Assembly: GCA_014238155.1 (NCBI GenBank)
Contig: JABABQ010000021.1
Location: forward strand, 62,001 to 126,000
Origin: Rhizobiaceae bacterium
GTDB taxonomy: Bacteria > Pseudomonadota > Alphaproteobacteria > Rhizobiales > Rhizobiaceae
Length of the DNA: 64,000 nucleotides
Reading direction: 5' to 3'
The translations under genes were made by a program, and so were the position numbers. A model generated the notes under the pieces. The model had not been told where the DNA came from. It did not search any database and was given only the letters and a program-made list of their open reading frames with translations. Shown here one piece after another: positions 38,338 through 49,357 of the stretch (the first letter of the stretch is position 1; every line of letters begins with the position of its first letter).

Positions 38338-38949
38338 CTAAAGACTGGATTTTGGTGTTGCACCTTCCTTATCAGACGGTGCGTTTTGGGTCACTTCCTG
38401 CTCTGCATCTTCGTCAGGGAAAAATGTATAAGACAGGGTGATGGTCGTTGCGTCTTTCAGCAATGGATCATTGATGATTTCCGGATCCACGAAAAACAAT
38501 ACCGGCATATCGACGGTTTCGCCGGCTGCCAGTTTTTGTTCGGTGAAGCAAAAACAATCAATCTTGTTGAAATAGATGCCAGCGGCTCCCGGTGACACAT
38601 TGAATGTCGCGGTACCAAAGCTGTCAGATTTACCGAAATTACTCGCTGTATAGAAGGCCATCGCCTTTTCACCAAGCTTCACTGTAATTTCGCGTTGCTT
38701 GGGGGCGAACTCCCAGTCCAGGTCGGTCGCAATATTGGAATCGAAACGCACATTGATGGTTTTTTCGAGCACCGTGCCGGTAGAATCTTCAGCGCGCTGT
38801 GTGGTTCCCGCGTATCCGGTGACCTGACAGAATATTTGGTAAAGTGGCACCGCAGCATAGGCCATGCCCAGCATGCCAAACGTCACACCCAGACAAACGG
38901 CTACTGTGCGAATATTGCCGCTAGAAGATTTGTTCCGCGACTCGGTCAT
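38338..38949 (-). CDS. ctaG: Cytochrome c oxidase assembly protein CtaG (Cox11)
   Basis: A 203-residue protein that delivers copper to the CuB centre of subunit I. There is one N-terminal membrane helix (VAVCLGVTFGMLGMAYAAVPLY). The Cox11 motif is FNKIDCFCFTEQKL (copper-binding CFCF), followed by DMPVLFFVDPEI and ITLSYTFF. The C-terminus is an acidic tail rich in E, D and Q. The start overlaps the stop of the small coxF-like gene (ATGA). Confidence 0.95.
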   Translation of the reverse strand: MTESRNKSSSGNIRTVAVCLGVTFGMLGMAYAAVPLYQIFCQVTGYAGTTQRAEDSTGTVLEKTINVRFDSNIATDLDWEFAPKQREITVKLGEKAMAFYTASNFGKSDSFGTATFNVSPGAAGIYFNKIDCFCFTEQKLAAGETVDMPVLFFVDPEIINDPLLKDATTITLSYTFFPDEDAEQEVTQNAPSDKEGATPKSSL

Positions 38950-39143
38950 TGCGACTGACCCTGCCCCTGAGAGGCCCGCATCATTGACGGTCCGATTTTA
39001 ACGATGGTAGCCACATAAAAGATTGCCACCAGGCCGAGCAAACAACCGCCAATGGCCAGATTGCGCATCCGGCGGGCCCGCCTTTGAGCTTCAGTCAATT
39101 CGACTGTAACACCGGTTTCAATCTTGCCTTCACCCACTTCCAT
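38946..39143 (-). CDS. Small CoxF-like membrane protein
   Basis: A protein of about 65 residues with one predicted helix (LAIGGCLLGLVAIFYVATIV), preceded by a basic stretch (QRRARRMRN) and followed by a Gln/Ser-rich tail. Its position between ctaB and ctaG matches the small coxF-type genes of rhizobial oxidase operons; a role in assembly is inferred. The ATG at 39143 overlaps the ctaB stop (TGATG), and its own stop overlaps the ctaG start, so three genes are coupled. A GTG one codon earlier is also open. Confidence 0.8.
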   Translation of the reverse strand: MEVGEGKIETGVTVELTEAQRRARRMRNLAIGGCLLGLVAIFYVATIVKIGPSMMRASQGQGQSQ

Positions 39144-40090
39144 CACCAGCTCCCCATACCAGTCAGCAGATAATTGCCGGACCAGCGGAAAGTGACGGCA
39201 TCAATCAGCAGCAGAGCAAATATCGCGAACAGATAGAGAATGGAAAATCCGAACAGTTTTTTCTCTGCGGTCAGTTTTTCATCCGCACCGTCAATCGTCC
39301 ACACGCGATACGTGAACCACAGGAACACCAGTCCCAGAGCGAACGACAAGGCACCAACGAATGCGCCACTAAAGCCGAGAAGATACGGAGATGCGCTCAG
39401 CGGAGCCAGAATCACAGCATAAGCCAGCATCTGCAGGCGCGTGGATTTTTCACCGACTGCATTTGGCATCATCGGCACATGGGCATCGTCATAGTCACGC
39501 ATTTTCCATAGCGCCAGCGCCCAGAAATGGGGTGGTGTCCAGATGAATATAATGGCGAACAGGGCAATGCTCTCGATGCTCACACTACTCGTGACACATG
39601 CCCAACCGAGCATCGGTGGAAACGCCCCAGCGGCACCGCCAATGACAATATTCTGGGGTGTCGAGCGTTTTAGCCACATCGTGTAAATCACGACATAAAA
39701 GAAAATCGTGAAAGCCAAAATAGCGCCGGCCACCCAGTTGACCAACAAGCCAAGCGTCATCACCGACAGAACCGACATGACCATGCCGAAATTAAGTGCC
39801 TGATTGGCAGTGACGCTACCTGCCGGAATGGGCCGATTGGCGGTGCGGGACATGACCGCATCAATATCGGCGTCATACCACATATTCAGCGCGCCAGAGG
39901 CGCCTGCTCCAATTGCAATCGCCAATACGGCGATTATGCCGAGAAAGGGATCAATCGCGCCAGGTGCCAGCAACATTCCTGCCACTGCTGTAAACACCAC
40001 AAGGCGCATGACCCGCGGCTTCATCAGCGCGAAATAATCGCCCGGCATGGCCAGGGATATGTCATTTTCCATGTGGTCGTTGACAGACAT
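39143..40090 (-). CDS. ctaB: Protoheme IX farnesyltransferase
   Basis: A 315-residue UbiA-family prenyltransferase with about nine helices that converts haem B to haem O for the oxidase. Motifs are [37 protein letters not shown] (the Asp-rich prenyl-diphosphate site) and the second loop [28 protein letters not shown]. The ATG at 40090 with AGGA 7 bases upstream was chosen over an in-frame TTG two codons earlier. An intrinsic terminator or attenuator separates it from ctaD. Confidence 0.95.
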   Translation of the reverse strand: MSVNDHMENDISLAMPGDYFALMKPRVMRLVVFTAVAGMLLAPGAIDPFLGIIAVLAIAIGAGASGALNMWYDADIDAVMSRTANRPIPAGSVTANQALNFGMVMSVLSVMTLGLLVNWVAGAILAFTIFFYVVIYTMWLKRSTPQNIVIGGAAGAFPPMLGWACVTSSVSIESIALFAIIFIWTPPHFWALALWKMRDYDDAHVPMMPNAVGEKSTRLQMLAYAVILAPLSASPYLLGFSGAFVGALSFALGLVFLWFTYRVWTIDGADEKLTAEKKLFGFSILYLFAIFALLLIDAVTFRWSGNYLLTGMGSW

Positions 40091-40129
40091 GAACAATTCC
40101 TACTGTTCCGGTCACCCGGTGAATAAAAC

Positions 40130-40154
40130 AGCCCCCACCGGCACGATGGGGGCT
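40130..40154 (-). terminator. Intrinsic terminator/attenuator between ctaD and ctaB
   Basis: On the minus strand AGCCCCC and GGGGGCT form a 7-bp stem with an 11-base loop, followed by GTTTTATT. It lies 12 bp after the ctaD stop and 40 bp before the ctaB start. It would reduce read-through so that structural subunits exceed assembly factors. Confidence 0.75.
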
Positions 40155-40166
40155 GAGTTGAGTTCG

Positions 40167-41771
<1,605 letters not shown>

Positions 41772-41814
41772 TTAGATGTCTTTCTTACTTGCAGTTCTTC
41801 AGTTGTGAACCGGC

Positions 41815-42735
41815 TTAGTTGCCGGACACGGCTGCCAATTTCTTATTATTTTCCAGCGATGCCAAGAGCGCCTTGTTCGCTGCATCAACATCATCGCCAG
41901 CCATATCTTTCCAGACTTCAAAATCGTCTTCTGAAACAACACGGATGGCGAGAGGCATGTAGGCGTGGAACTTGCCGCAAAGCTCAGAGCACTGACCGTA
42001 ATAGAGCCCTTCTTTGGTGGCCTGGAAGAATACCTCGTTGATACGTCCGGGATATCCGTCCATCTTCAATCCGAATGCGGGAAGCGCGAAATTGTGAATA
42101 ACGTCGCCAGATGTGACGAGCACCCGGACAACTTCACCGATCGGAACAACCAATTCGTTATCAACAGCCAGAAGACGTGGATATTGCTCCAGGTCTTCCT
42201 TGCCTGCAGCAACCCGTTCAGCCTGCGCCGCTTCATCGCTGCCGGCAATTAAAGCGACACCAACCGGGCGGGTTTCAAAGGAAATCTCTGCATCGTCCTG
42301 ATATTCAAAACCCCAGTACCACTGATAACCGGTCGCCTTAATAGTGACTGTTGGCTCTTTTGGCGGATTAAACTGTGAGGTCAGAAGCTGGAATGACGGG
42401 ATTGCCAGAAATACCAAAATGATGACTGGGCCCAGAGTCCAGACAACTTCGATAGTTGTATTGTGGGTTGTTGTGGTTGGCTCCGGATGGGCGCTGGCGC
42501 GGAAACGCACCATCACGTAGGCCAACAGCCCCATGACGAACAATGTAATCGGAACAATGATCCACAATGTCAAAATATCAAATGAAGTAATGGCTTCCAT
42601 ATTTGGTGAAGCGGCTGGCTGGTGCCACCACTGCCAGGGCTCAGGTTTTGCGGCAAAGGCCGAGGTGGAAGCGATTAGTAACAACGGTATTAAACTCAGG
42701 CTACCGAAGACACGTTTTCCCAGCGGATTGGACAT
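41815..42735 (-). CDS. ctaC: Cytochrome c oxidase subunit II
   Basis: A 306-residue protein. It has a signal peptide (LIPLLLIASTSAFA), two membrane helices (about residues 50-75 and 95-115) and a periplasmic cupredoxin domain. The CuA ligands are visible in VIHNFALPAFGLKMD and YYGQCSELCGKFHAYMP (C-x3-C, His, Met). GYQWYWGFEY is the aromatic electron-entry patch. It accepts electrons from cytochrome c. It is the first gene of the oxidase operon; a 310-bp upstream space is shared with the ialB gene. Confidence 0.97.
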   Translation of the reverse strand: MSNPLGKRVFGSLSLIPLLLIASTSAFAAKPEPWQWWHQPAASPNMEAITSFDILTLWIIVPITLFVMGLLAYVMVRFRASAHPEPTTTTHNTTIEVVWTLGPVIILVFLAIPSFQLLTSQFNPPKEPTVTIKATGYQWYWGFEYQDDAEISFETRPVGVALIAGSDEAAQAERVAAGKEDLEQYPRLLAVDNELVVPIGEVVRVLVTSGDVIHNFALPAFGLKMDGYPGRINEVFFQATKEGLYYGQCSELCGKFHAYMPLAIRVVSEDDFEVWKDMAGDDVDAANKALLASLENNKKLAAVSGN

Positions 42736-43045
42736 CCAATTTTCTCCAAAAATTCCGTAGTGTCGGCCCGAGGCTCACATCATCAACCGACTTGGGGTCT
42801 TAGAACCATAATGTACGTCGCCAAGCAAGCTTTCTGGCTGCAAAAATAGTGTGGCAATTTCTAATTTTGGCAGATATTTTTAGATTGGAGGGTCTAACGG
42901 GGTTTTCACCAAGGTAAATCCACAGATCTGCCATCTTTTAATCGTCAATCGTCACCGGTTCTGCCATTGACGGTTTGACAAAAGCCTGGGCATTGGACTT
43001 TCGTTTCGATTATCCCTGAGGCAACATGACTGAGGACGTCCACTA
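42736..43045. other. Divergent regulatory space between ctaC and the ialB-like gene
   Basis: A 310-bp stretch without a gene between divergent start codons. It is AT-rich in its middle (around 42835-42900) and must carry the oxidase operon promoter. I could not assign a convincing -35/-10 pair, and no operator-like palindrome stands out. Confidence 0.5.
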
Positions 43046-43564
43046 ATGATTCGGCATCACTCTATGCACCATCTCGCAGTTCTTTTCGCTCTTGCCCTCG
43101 GCGGACTGTTGTCTCTGTCCACATACGCACAGGCCCAATCCGGCTCCACTTCGAAACACGGGGCTTGGTCGATTATCTGCGATGTGCCGCCGGGCGCTTC
43201 CAGCGAGCAATGCGCACTTATGCAAAATGTCGTCGCTGAGGACCGCCCGGAAGTCGGACTATCAGTCGTTGTGCTGAAAACCGCCGACAACAAAGCAAGA
43301 ATTCTGCGTGTACTGGCACCGTTGGGCGTGATCCTGCCAAATGGACTTGGCCTCAATGTCGATGGCAAGGACATGGGCCGTGCTTCATTTGTGCGTTGCG
43401 TGTCTGATGGATGCTTTGCGGAAGTCATCTTGAAGGATGAATTGCTTACAACCTTGCAAAAAGGTGAAAACGCAACCTTCATAATTTTCGCTTCGCCCGA
43501 AGAAGGCATTGGTATTCCAGTTGACCTGAACGGCTTTGGAGATGGCTATCAAAAGCTTCCCTGA
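43046..43564 (+). CDS. Invasion-associated locus B (IalB) family protein
   Basis: A 172-residue protein with a signal peptide (MHHLAVLFALALGGLLSLSTYAQA). The mature part has the IalB pattern: GAWSIICDVPPGASSEQCALMQ, RVLAPLGVILPNGLGLNVDG, then the Cys pair in FVRCVSDGCFAEV and AIM-like LNGFGDG at the end. Its role is unknown. It lies between the oxidase operon and tldD, an order I recall from several rhizobia. Confidence 0.88.
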   Translation: MIRHHSMHHLAVLFALALGGLLSLSTYAQAQSGSTSKHGAWSIICDVPPGASSEQCALMQNVVAEDRPEVGLSVVVLKTADNKARILRVLAPLGVILPNGLGLNVDGKDMGRASFVRCVSDGCFAEVILKDELLTTLQKGENATFIIFASPEEGIGIPVDLNGFGDGYQKLP

Positions 43565-43611
43565 ATATAGCTGGCCCGGCAAAAACACGCACATCTGAAA
43601 AGTAATTTAGC

Positions 43612-45030
43612 ATGACCTCATCCTTGATTGACCGATTTGACTGTGACGCCGGAGGGCTGACGAAACAACTGGGTACCGTCTTGAAGGGTGCCGATGACGG
43701 TGAGTTGTTTGTTGAAAGCATCGAAAGCGAAAGCCTGTTATTTGACGATGGCAAGTTGAAATCAGGATCTTTCGACAGCAATTGCGGATTTGGGCTGCGA
43801 TCCGTCTGTGGTGAAAGTGCCGGCTATGCTCATAGCGGGGAGTTGTCACTGGCGGCGCTGAAACGTGCTTCCTCCGCCGTACGTGCCGTGGCCAGCGGAC
43901 ATTCTGGTACCTATGCGGAAGCACCACGCAAAACAAATACCGCGCTTTATCAAACCGATAACCCGCTGCTTGAACCTAATTTCGAAACCAAAGTCAGTCT
44001 GCTGCAGGAAATTGACGCCTATGCCCGAGACCTTGATCCGGCAGTTCATCAAGTCAGTGTTTCACTGGCAGCTTCCCATCAGATGGTTGAAATCATGCGG
44101 GCCGACGGCCAGTTGGTCAAAGATATCCGCCCCCTGGTGCGCCTGAATGTATCGATCGTTGCAGCCGATGGTGACCGGCTGGAGAGCGGATCCCACGGAA
44201 TTGGCGGGCGGCATTCCTTTGATCGCATCATCGGTGAGCTGGACTGGAAAAACTGCGTTGGAGAAGCATTGCGTCAGGCAAAGGTCAATCTGAGCGCCAT
44301 TCCTGCTCCGGCTGGAACTTTTGACGTGGTTTTGGGAGCCGGATGGCCGGGTGTCATGTTGCATGAAGCCGTCGGTCATGGCCTTGAAGGTGATTTCAAT
44401 CGCAAAGGCACGTCAGCCTTTGCTGGATTGATGGGACAACGGGTTGCTGCCAAAGGTGTCACCGTTGTCGACGACGGCACACTTTCTGAAAGACGCGGCT
44501 CGCTGACAATTGACGATGAGGGTACGCCGACCCAGTGCACAACACTGATCGAAGACGGCATTCTGGTCGGTTATATGCAGGATCGGCAAAATGCCCGTCT
44601 GATGGGCATGGCCGATACCGGCAATGGCCGTCGCCAATCCTATGCCCATATTCCAATGCCCCGTATGACAAATACTTATATGTTGGGTGGAGAATTTGAA
44701 GCTGACGAAATTCTGGCCTCTGTGAAAAATGGCGTTTATGCCGTTTCGTTTGGCGGTGGTCAGGTAGACATAACGTCTGGAAAATACGTCTTTGGCTGCA
44801 CCGAGGCCTACATGATCGAAAACGGCAAGTTGGGCGCGCCCATCAAAGGGGCGATGATGATTGGCAACGGTCCCGCCGACATGCAGCGGGTGCGCATGTT
44901 GGGCAATGATATGGCGCTGGATACGGGCATCGGAATGTGCGGTAAACAAGGCCAGGGTGTTCCCGTTGGTGTCGGCCAACCTACCACGCGTATCGACGGC
45001 ATAACCATCGGCGGCACCGAAGCCGCGTAA
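43612..45030 (+). CDS. tldD: Metalloprotease TldD
   Basis: A 472-residue subunit of the TldD/TldE zinc protease, which trims peptides such as microcin precursors and CcdA in enterics. The HExxxH motif is HEAVGH, in PGVMLHEAVGHGLEGDFN, with the third ligand Cys in GKYVFGCTEAYMIENG. N-terminal GGGVRS-like elements are present (CGFGLRSVCGESAGYAHS). The length is standard. TldE is not in the window. It starts 47 bp after the ialB gene. Confidence 0.95.
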   Translation: MTSSLIDRFDCDAGGLTKQLGTVLKGADDGELFVESIESESLLFDDGKLKSGSFDSNCGFGLRSVCGESAGYAHSGELSLAALKRASSAVRAVASGHSGTYAEAPRKTNTALYQTDNPLLEPNFETKVSLLQEIDAYARDLDPAVHQVSVSLAASHQMVEIMRADGQLVKDIRPLVRLNVSIVAADGDRLESGSHGIGGRHSFDRIIGELDWKNCVGEALRQAKVNLSAIPAPAGTFDVVLGAGWPGVMLHEAVGHGLEGDFNRKGTSAFAGLMGQRVAAKGVTVVDDGTLSERRGSLTIDDEGTPTQCTTLIEDGILVGYMQDRQNARLMGMADTGNGRRQSYAHIPMPRMTNTYMLGGEFEADEILASVKNGVYAVSFGGGQVDITSGKYVFGCTEAYMIENGKLGAPIKGAMMIGNGPADMQRVRMLGNDMALDTGIGMCGKQGQGVPVGVGQPTTRIDGITIGGTEAA

Positions 45031-45053
45031 ATCCGCCGGATCCTGACGGATTT
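45029..45053 (+). terminator. Weak hairpin after tldD
   Basis: AAATCCG and CGGATTT form a 7-bp stem with an 11-base loop that starts inside the tldD stop codon. No strong T-run follows, so it is only a possible terminator. Confidence 0.35.
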
Positions 45054-45115
45054 CCGATTGTTCAACTGGGGTTGAATCGTTAGCTTGCACCATAGATTTA
45101 ATTAGAGGACTGGCC

Positions 45116-45847
45116 ATGCTTGACCGTGCCGACCATTTGAAATCCATTCAGGCTGATCGCGAGGATTTGGCTTCCGCCATCCGCCTTGCCGCCTATTTCG
45201 ATCTACATGAAGGCATCTGCAACCACTTTTCGGTGCAATGCGAAGGTCCCGACGAGCTGTATTTGATCAATGCCTATGGCTGGCACTGGAGCGAGGTGAC
45301 CGCTGACCGTCTGTTGTTGATTGACGGCGATGGCAATGTGGTTGACGGCCAGGGCGAAGTTGAAGCGTCTGCCCGCAATATTCACATCGCCAGCCATCGC
45401 GCCAATCCGCGTCACAAGGCAATTTTTCATGTCCACATGCCTTATGCGACGTCAATCTCGATGATCGAAGGGGGGCGTTTGCTGATGGCGCACCAGACGG
45501 CTGCCCGTTTCCATGGCCGTATCGGCTACGAAGAAAAATTTGGCGGCATTGCGGTCACCCGGGAAGAAGGTGAGCGCATTGCCCGTCAGGCAAAGGACAA
45601 TTCTCATATCGACACAATGTTCCTGGCAAATCATGGTGTTGTCTGCTCCGGACCGAGCGTCGCGCAGGCTTTTGACGATCTGTATTATCTGGAACGCGCG
45701 GCCCGCCAGCAGGTGCTGGCACAGTCTACAGGTCTGCCATTGCAAATCATCCCGGAAGAAACCGTCAAACTAACTGCCGAACAATTCCAACGTGACTTTC
45801 AAGTTTATGCCGGAAAACATTTTGAAGCCCTGAAAAGACTGGTGTGA
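45116..45847 (+). CDS. Class II aldolase/adducin family protein
   Basis: A 243-residue protein of the AraD/FucA fold. The zinc-binding histidines are visible in IFHVHMPYATSI (HxH) and in MFLANHGVVCSGPSV. The N-terminal CNHFSVQ corresponds to the conserved N-H-S element. Aldolases or epimerases of sugar phosphates belong here, but many members near tldD are uncharacterised, and I cannot name a substrate. The start of the next gene overlaps its stop (GTGA). Confidence 0.87.
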   Translation: MLDRADHLKSIQADREDLASAIRLAAYFDLHEGICNHFSVQCEGPDELYLINAYGWHWSEVTADRLLLIDGDGNVVDGQGEVEASARNIHIASHRANPRHKAIFHVHMPYATSISMIEGGRLLMAHQTAARFHGRIGYEEKFGGIAVTREEGERIARQAKDNSHIDTMFLANHGVVCSGPSVAQAFDDLYYLERAARQQVLAQSTGLPLQIIPEETVKLTAEQFQRDFQVYAGKHFEALKRLV

Positions 45848-46200
45848 ACGGTTTGAAAATCTATGCCCTGAAGAATTGCGATACCTGCAAGAAAGCGCTG
45901 GCCTGGCTGTCAGGAAAAAGCGCTGACTTCAACGTTCACGATGTTCGTGCTGATGGGCTTACATCAGATGATGTTCGGCCAATCGTTGAAGCGGTGGGCT
46001 GGGAAGCAGCGGTTAACCGACGCAGCACCACGTGGCGTAACATGGATGCTGCTGACAAGGATGATCTGAGCAACGACAAGGCGGTAGATTTGATTGTCCG
46101 CAATCCGACTTTGATGAAGCGGCCTGTATACGTGTCAGGTGATACCACAATTGTCGGTTTTGACGACTCGGTAAAGCAGCAGTTAGAGACCCTGCTCTGA
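45844..46200 (+). CDS. ArsC/Spx-like reductase (YffB type), GTG start
   Basis: A 118-residue protein of the ArsC superfamily, YffB/Spx-like branch. The CxxC active site is in KNCDTCKKALAWL (C12, C15). The later SGKSADFNVHDVR, NRRSTTWRNMD and LMKRPVYVSG are typical. The YffB type probably uses glutathione, and arsenate reduction is not demonstrated for it. The start is GTG at 45844, overlapping the aldolase stop, so it is translationally coupled. It converges on pdxH. Confidence 0.87.
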   Translation: MNGLKIYALKNCDTCKKALAWLSGKSADFNVHDVRADGLTSDDVRPIVEAVGWEAAVNRRSTTWRNMDAADKDDLSNDKAVDLIVRNPTLMKRPVYVSGDTTIVGFDDSVKQQLETLL

Positions 46201-46207
46201 TCGTCGA

Positions 46208-46843
46208 TCAGGGATTGAGCCGCTGCTTTGACCAACCTGTATCGCCGCCTGTCTCGCCGCCTGTCTCGCTGTCTGCATTGAAGGCGGCGTCCCTGGAAAA
46301 AACGATGCGGTCGTGCAGACGAAATTCTCCGTCCTGCCAAAATTCGATAGATTGCGGCTGAATCCGAAAACCCGACCAATGTGGTGGACGGGGAATGTCA
46401 TCGGTGCCGTATTTGGCCTCCATTTCTTGCAACCGGGCGACCAGATCATCCCGTTTGGCGAGCGGACGTGACTGGTCGCTGGCCCAGGCACCCAGACGGC
46501 TTTGAGGATGACGGGAATTGAAATAGGCATCGGCCTCTTCGTCACTGACCATTTCCAGCGGTCCGCGGATGCGGATTTGGCGACGCAGGCTTTTCCAGTG
46601 GAATCCCATGGCCGCCTTCATTGCCCCCAGCGCCTCTCGACCCTTGGCACTTTCAAAATTGGTGTAAAACACAAAGCCGCGTTGATCGTGGCCCTTCAAC
46701 AGAACCATCCTGACATTTGGCATTCCCTTCGCGTCCACCGTGGCAAGGGCGGCGGCGTTGTGGTCATTGGGTTCCTTGTCTTTGGCGTCATTTAACCATT
46801 CGTTAAACAAAGACAGTGGATCGCTGCGTTCCGTGAAGTCCAT
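46208..46843 (-). CDS. pdxH: Pyridoxamine 5'-phosphate oxidase
   Basis: A 211-residue FMN enzyme making pyridoxal 5'-phosphate. Motifs are [73 protein letters not shown] and the C-terminal RLNP with the substrate-binding Arg. Just before RLNP is an unusual Glu/Gly/Thr insert ([13 protein letters not shown]) encoded by a 12-bp tandem repeat. The insert sits between the last beta strand and the active-site Arg, so it may be a flexible loop. Confidence 0.95.
   Translation of the reverse strand: MDFTERSDPLSLFNEWLNDAKDKEPNDHNAAALATVDAKGMPNVRMVLLKGHDQRGFVFYTNFESAKGREALGAMKAAMGFHWKSLRRQIRIRGPLEMVSDEEADAYFNSRHPQSRLGAWASDQSRPLAKRDDLVARLQEMEAKYGTDDIPRPPHWSGFRIQPQSIEFWQDGEFRLHDRIVFSRDAAFNADSETGGETGGDTGWSKQRLNP
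46238..46273. repeat. 12-bp tandem repeat in the 3' end of pdxH
   Basis: Nearly three copies of TGTCTCGCCGCC (the first with an A for C, the third incomplete) encode the GGET/GGDT insert of PdxH. The unit contains TCGCCGC, shared with the repeats near and inside dciA. Confidence 0.85.
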
Positions 46844-46934
46844 CTTTTGTATCTTACCGTTTGTTAACCTTCTCGCCCCATCTTGGCGGTGGGGACATGT
46901 ATGCCGTCTTTGGTCTAGCGACCTTTATTGAGTA

Positions 46935-47399
46935 GTGGAAGTGAAGATTGTGTTCGACATAGTAACGAGTTGTCACAGATTGGCTAAATCAGCCCCTGAC
47001 CTGGCAGTGCTGGGATTCCTTGTTTTTACAGCAAGCGGCTGTGCAATCAACGGTAACTCTTTGCCAGATATCGCCAACAGCGAACAGCTTGTCACCAATT
47101 CGGTGGTCGACAAGGCAAAACCCGACGGTATCGAAGAAACAGATGCAGAACTGATTAAATCGACGGTGGTTGCTGCTGGTACATCCACCAACGTCACCCC
47201 ATTGGCGTGGCAAAACCCGGAAACCGGATCTTCCGGCGCGATTGTCGCCATTGACAATTTCATGGGCAAGCACGGCCAGAAATGCCGCGGATTTAAAACC
47301 AGCGTCGCAAATTTCATGGGCATTGCCTATTACAATGGCGAAACCTGCCAAGTCAGTGATGAAAAGTGGGTTTTGAGCTGGTTTAAGGCCTCCCATTAA
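46935..47399 (+). CDS. RT0821/Lpp0805-like surface lipoprotein, GTG start
   Basis: A protein of up to 154 residues. After a basic N-terminus comes a hydrophobic stretch ending in FTASGC, a lipobox (Cys at about 36). The mature C-terminal half (ATPLAWQNPETGSSGAI-like region, CRGFKTSVANFMGIAYYNGETCQV) resembles the RT0821/Lpp0805 family of 16-17 kDa surface proteins. The function is unknown. The start codon is GTG; two in-frame GTGs (46935 and 46941) are possible. It lies upstream of the DnaJ-like gene. Confidence 0.72.
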   Translation: MEVKIVFDIVTSCHRLAKSAPDLAVLGFLVFTASGCAINGNSLPDIANSEQLVTNSVVDKAKPDGIEETDAELIKSTVVAAGTSTNVTPLAWQNPETGSSGAIVAIDNFMGKHGQKCRGFKTSVANFMGIAYYNGETCQVSDEKWVLSWFKASH

Positions 47400-47511
47400 C
47401 CGCCAATAGCTGAAAAGACACTATTTTTGCACCCAAACGCTGGAAATGTGGGGGGGGTATCCCTTATATTGGGAGTATCACAAACCATTTCAGACTGCAC
47501 GAGGATGGGCT

Positions 47512-48447
47512 ATGCGCGATCCCTATCAAGTATTGGGTGTGCCGAAAACGGCAAGCGAAAAGGAGATAAAATCTGCTTTTCGCAAGCTTGCGAAAAAATA
47601 CCATCCTGACCAGAACAAGGATAATCCGCAGGCCAAGGCACGCTTTACCGAAGCCAGTGCCGCCTATGAAATAGTCGGTGATAAAAAACGGCGCGCTCAG
47701 TTTGATGCTGGCGAAATTGATGCTGAAGGCAAGGAACGATTCCAGGGCTTTACCGGCAACCCGTTTGGCGGCATGGGCGGTGGCCCTCAAGGCGGACCTG
47801 GTGGTGCCGAAGACATATTGAGCCAGATGTTTGGCGGCGGACTGGGTGGCGGACCGGGTGGTGGCGATCCATTCGCTGGCATGCGCGGTGGCGGCGGCGG
47901 CGGCGGCGGTGCTCGCCGTGGCGCGCATGGACGTCCTCCCAAAGGCGAAGATCGAAAAATCAACCTGTCGGTCCATCTCAAGGACCTTGCCTCTGGAAAG
48001 GCTCCGATTCGCCTGGGCAAAGACCGGACTGTAAATGTAACGATTCCGCCTGAACCCGAGAACGGTCAGATCGTGCGTTTGAAGGAACAAGGCAATGAAG
48101 GGCCTGGTGGACGTGGTGATGTACTAATTACACTGTCAATTTCAGATCACGCAGATTTTCACCGTGAGGGCAGCAATTTGCGTGTCCATGTATCTGTGCC
48201 GCTGAAAACCGCCGTTTTGGGCGGTCGGATCCGTGTGCCGACGATTGATGGCGCCGTCGCATTGACCATTCCCGAATGGTCAACCAGCGGATCGGTTTTC
48301 CGTGTTCGTGGCAAGGGACTGCCGCTTAAATCTGGAGACAGGGGTGACATCCTGGCCGTGCTGGCCATCGATTTGCCGGAAGTTCCTGACGTTGAACTTA
48401 TCGAGCTGATGAAACGCGATGAAAAGCTTGCCGCGAAAGCCGGATAG
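47512..48447 (+). CDS. DnaJ-like co-chaperone (CbpA type, no zinc finger)
   Basis: A 311-residue protein. The J domain covers about residues 1-68, with the HPD tripeptide in [12 protein letters not shown] long Gly-rich linker (about 85-150, including a run of eight Gly) is followed by DnaJ C-terminal substrate-binding domains ([47 protein letters not shown]). The Cys-rich zinc domain of classical DnaJ is absent. It stimulates DnaK ATPase and binds clients. The Met at 47512 begins the J domain. fabI follows 93 bp later. Confidence 0.93.
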   Translation: MRDPYQVLGVPKTASEKEIKSAFRKLAKKYHPDQNKDNPQAKARFTEASAAYEIVGDKKRRAQFDAGEIDAEGKERFQGFTGNPFGGMGGGPQGGPGGAEDILSQMFGGGLGGGPGGGDPFAGMRGGGGGGGGARRGAHGRPPKGEDRKINLSVHLKDLASGKAPIRLGKDRTVNVTIPPEPENGQIVRLKEQGNEGPGGRGDVLITLSISDHADFHREGSNLRVHVSVPLKTAVLGGRIRVPTIDGAVALTIPEWSTSGSVFRVRGKGLPLKSGDRGDILAVLAIDLPEVPDVELIELMKRDEKLAAKAG

Positions 48448-48540
48448 GCGCATTGACAACGGCTGCTTGATGCAATCATTGCCCTGTGCCATACCGCCCC
48501 CAATGGTGGTCTCAAATTGTCGACAAGCGGGTTTTAAAAA

Positions 48541-49353
48541 ATGAGCAACACACAGGGATTGATGGCTGGGAAACGCGGCTTGGTCATGGGGCTTGCAAAC
48601 AATCGCTCCATTGCCTGGGGTGTCGCAAAAGCGCTGGCCGAAGCTGGCGCTGAGGTTGGCTTTACTTACCAGGGCGAGGCATTGAAAAAGCGCGTTGAAC
48701 CCCTGGCCGCACAAGTCGGTGGCCGCGTCTTTGGTGATTGTGATGTTGCAAATCCGGACTCAATCGATGCCGTTTTTGAAGCCATCAAAAATGACTGGGG
48801 CAAGTTGGACTTCGTTGTTCATGCCATTGGTTTTTCAGATAAAAATGAGCTTACCGGGCGTTATGTTGATACGTCCAGTGAGAATTTCAAAATCACGATG
48901 GACATCTCAGTCTATTCATTCACAGCCGTTGCACAGCGTGCTGAAAAACTCATGACCGACGGTGGATCATTGTTGACCATGACATATTACGGGGCTGAAA
49001 AAGTCATGCCCAATTACAATGTCATGGGTGTCGCAAAAGCTGCTCTGGAGGCCAGTGTCATGTATCTGGCGGTCGATCTCGGCAAGCAGAATATTCGCGT
49101 CAACGCGATATCCGCCGGGCCGATCAAGACTCTGGCTGCGTCGGGAATCGGTGACTTCCGCTATATTCTGAAATGGAACGAATATAACGCGCCGCTAAGA
49201 CGTACGGTGACAATTGATGAAGTCGGCCAATCCGCCCTGTATCTGTTGTCAGATATGTCTTCGGCGGTAACGGGTGAAGTTGTCCATGTGGATTCCGGCT
49301 ATCACAATGTCGGCATGAAAGCGGTGGACGCACCGGACATTTCCGTCGTCTGA
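48541..49353 (+). CDS. fabI: Enoyl-ACP reductase (NADH), FabI
   Basis: A 270-residue short-chain-dehydrogenase-fold enzyme that reduces trans-2-enoyl-ACP in fatty acid synthesis. Seen are GKRGLVMGLANNRSIAWGVAKALAEAGAEV (NADH site of FabI type), HAIGFSDKNEL and the catalytic Tyr and Lys of TYYGAEKVMPNYNVMGVAKAAL (Y-x6-Y-x6-K-like spacing). NAISAGPIKTLAASGI follows. It is the triclosan/isoniazid-type target class. It is followed by the histidine phosphatase gene 4 bp later. Confidence 0.96.
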   Translation: MSNTQGLMAGKRGLVMGLANNRSIAWGVAKALAEAGAEVGFTYQGEALKKRVEPLAAQVGGRVFGDCDVANPDSIDAVFEAIKNDWGKLDFVVHAIGFSDKNELTGRYVDTSSENFKITMDISVYSFTAVAQRAEKLMTDGGSLLTMTYYGAEKVMPNYNVMGVAKAALEASVMYLAVDLGKQNIRVNAISAGPIKTLAASGIGDFRYILKWNEYNAPLRRTVTIDEVGQSALYLLSDMSSAVTGEVVHVDSGYHNVGMKAVDAPDISVV

Positions 49354-49357
49354 GCGC

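Noticed and set aside
47890..47912. GGC run as a simple-sequence repeat
   Set aside because: It encodes the normal Gly-rich linker of a DnaJ-type protein, so no separate repeat feature is needed.
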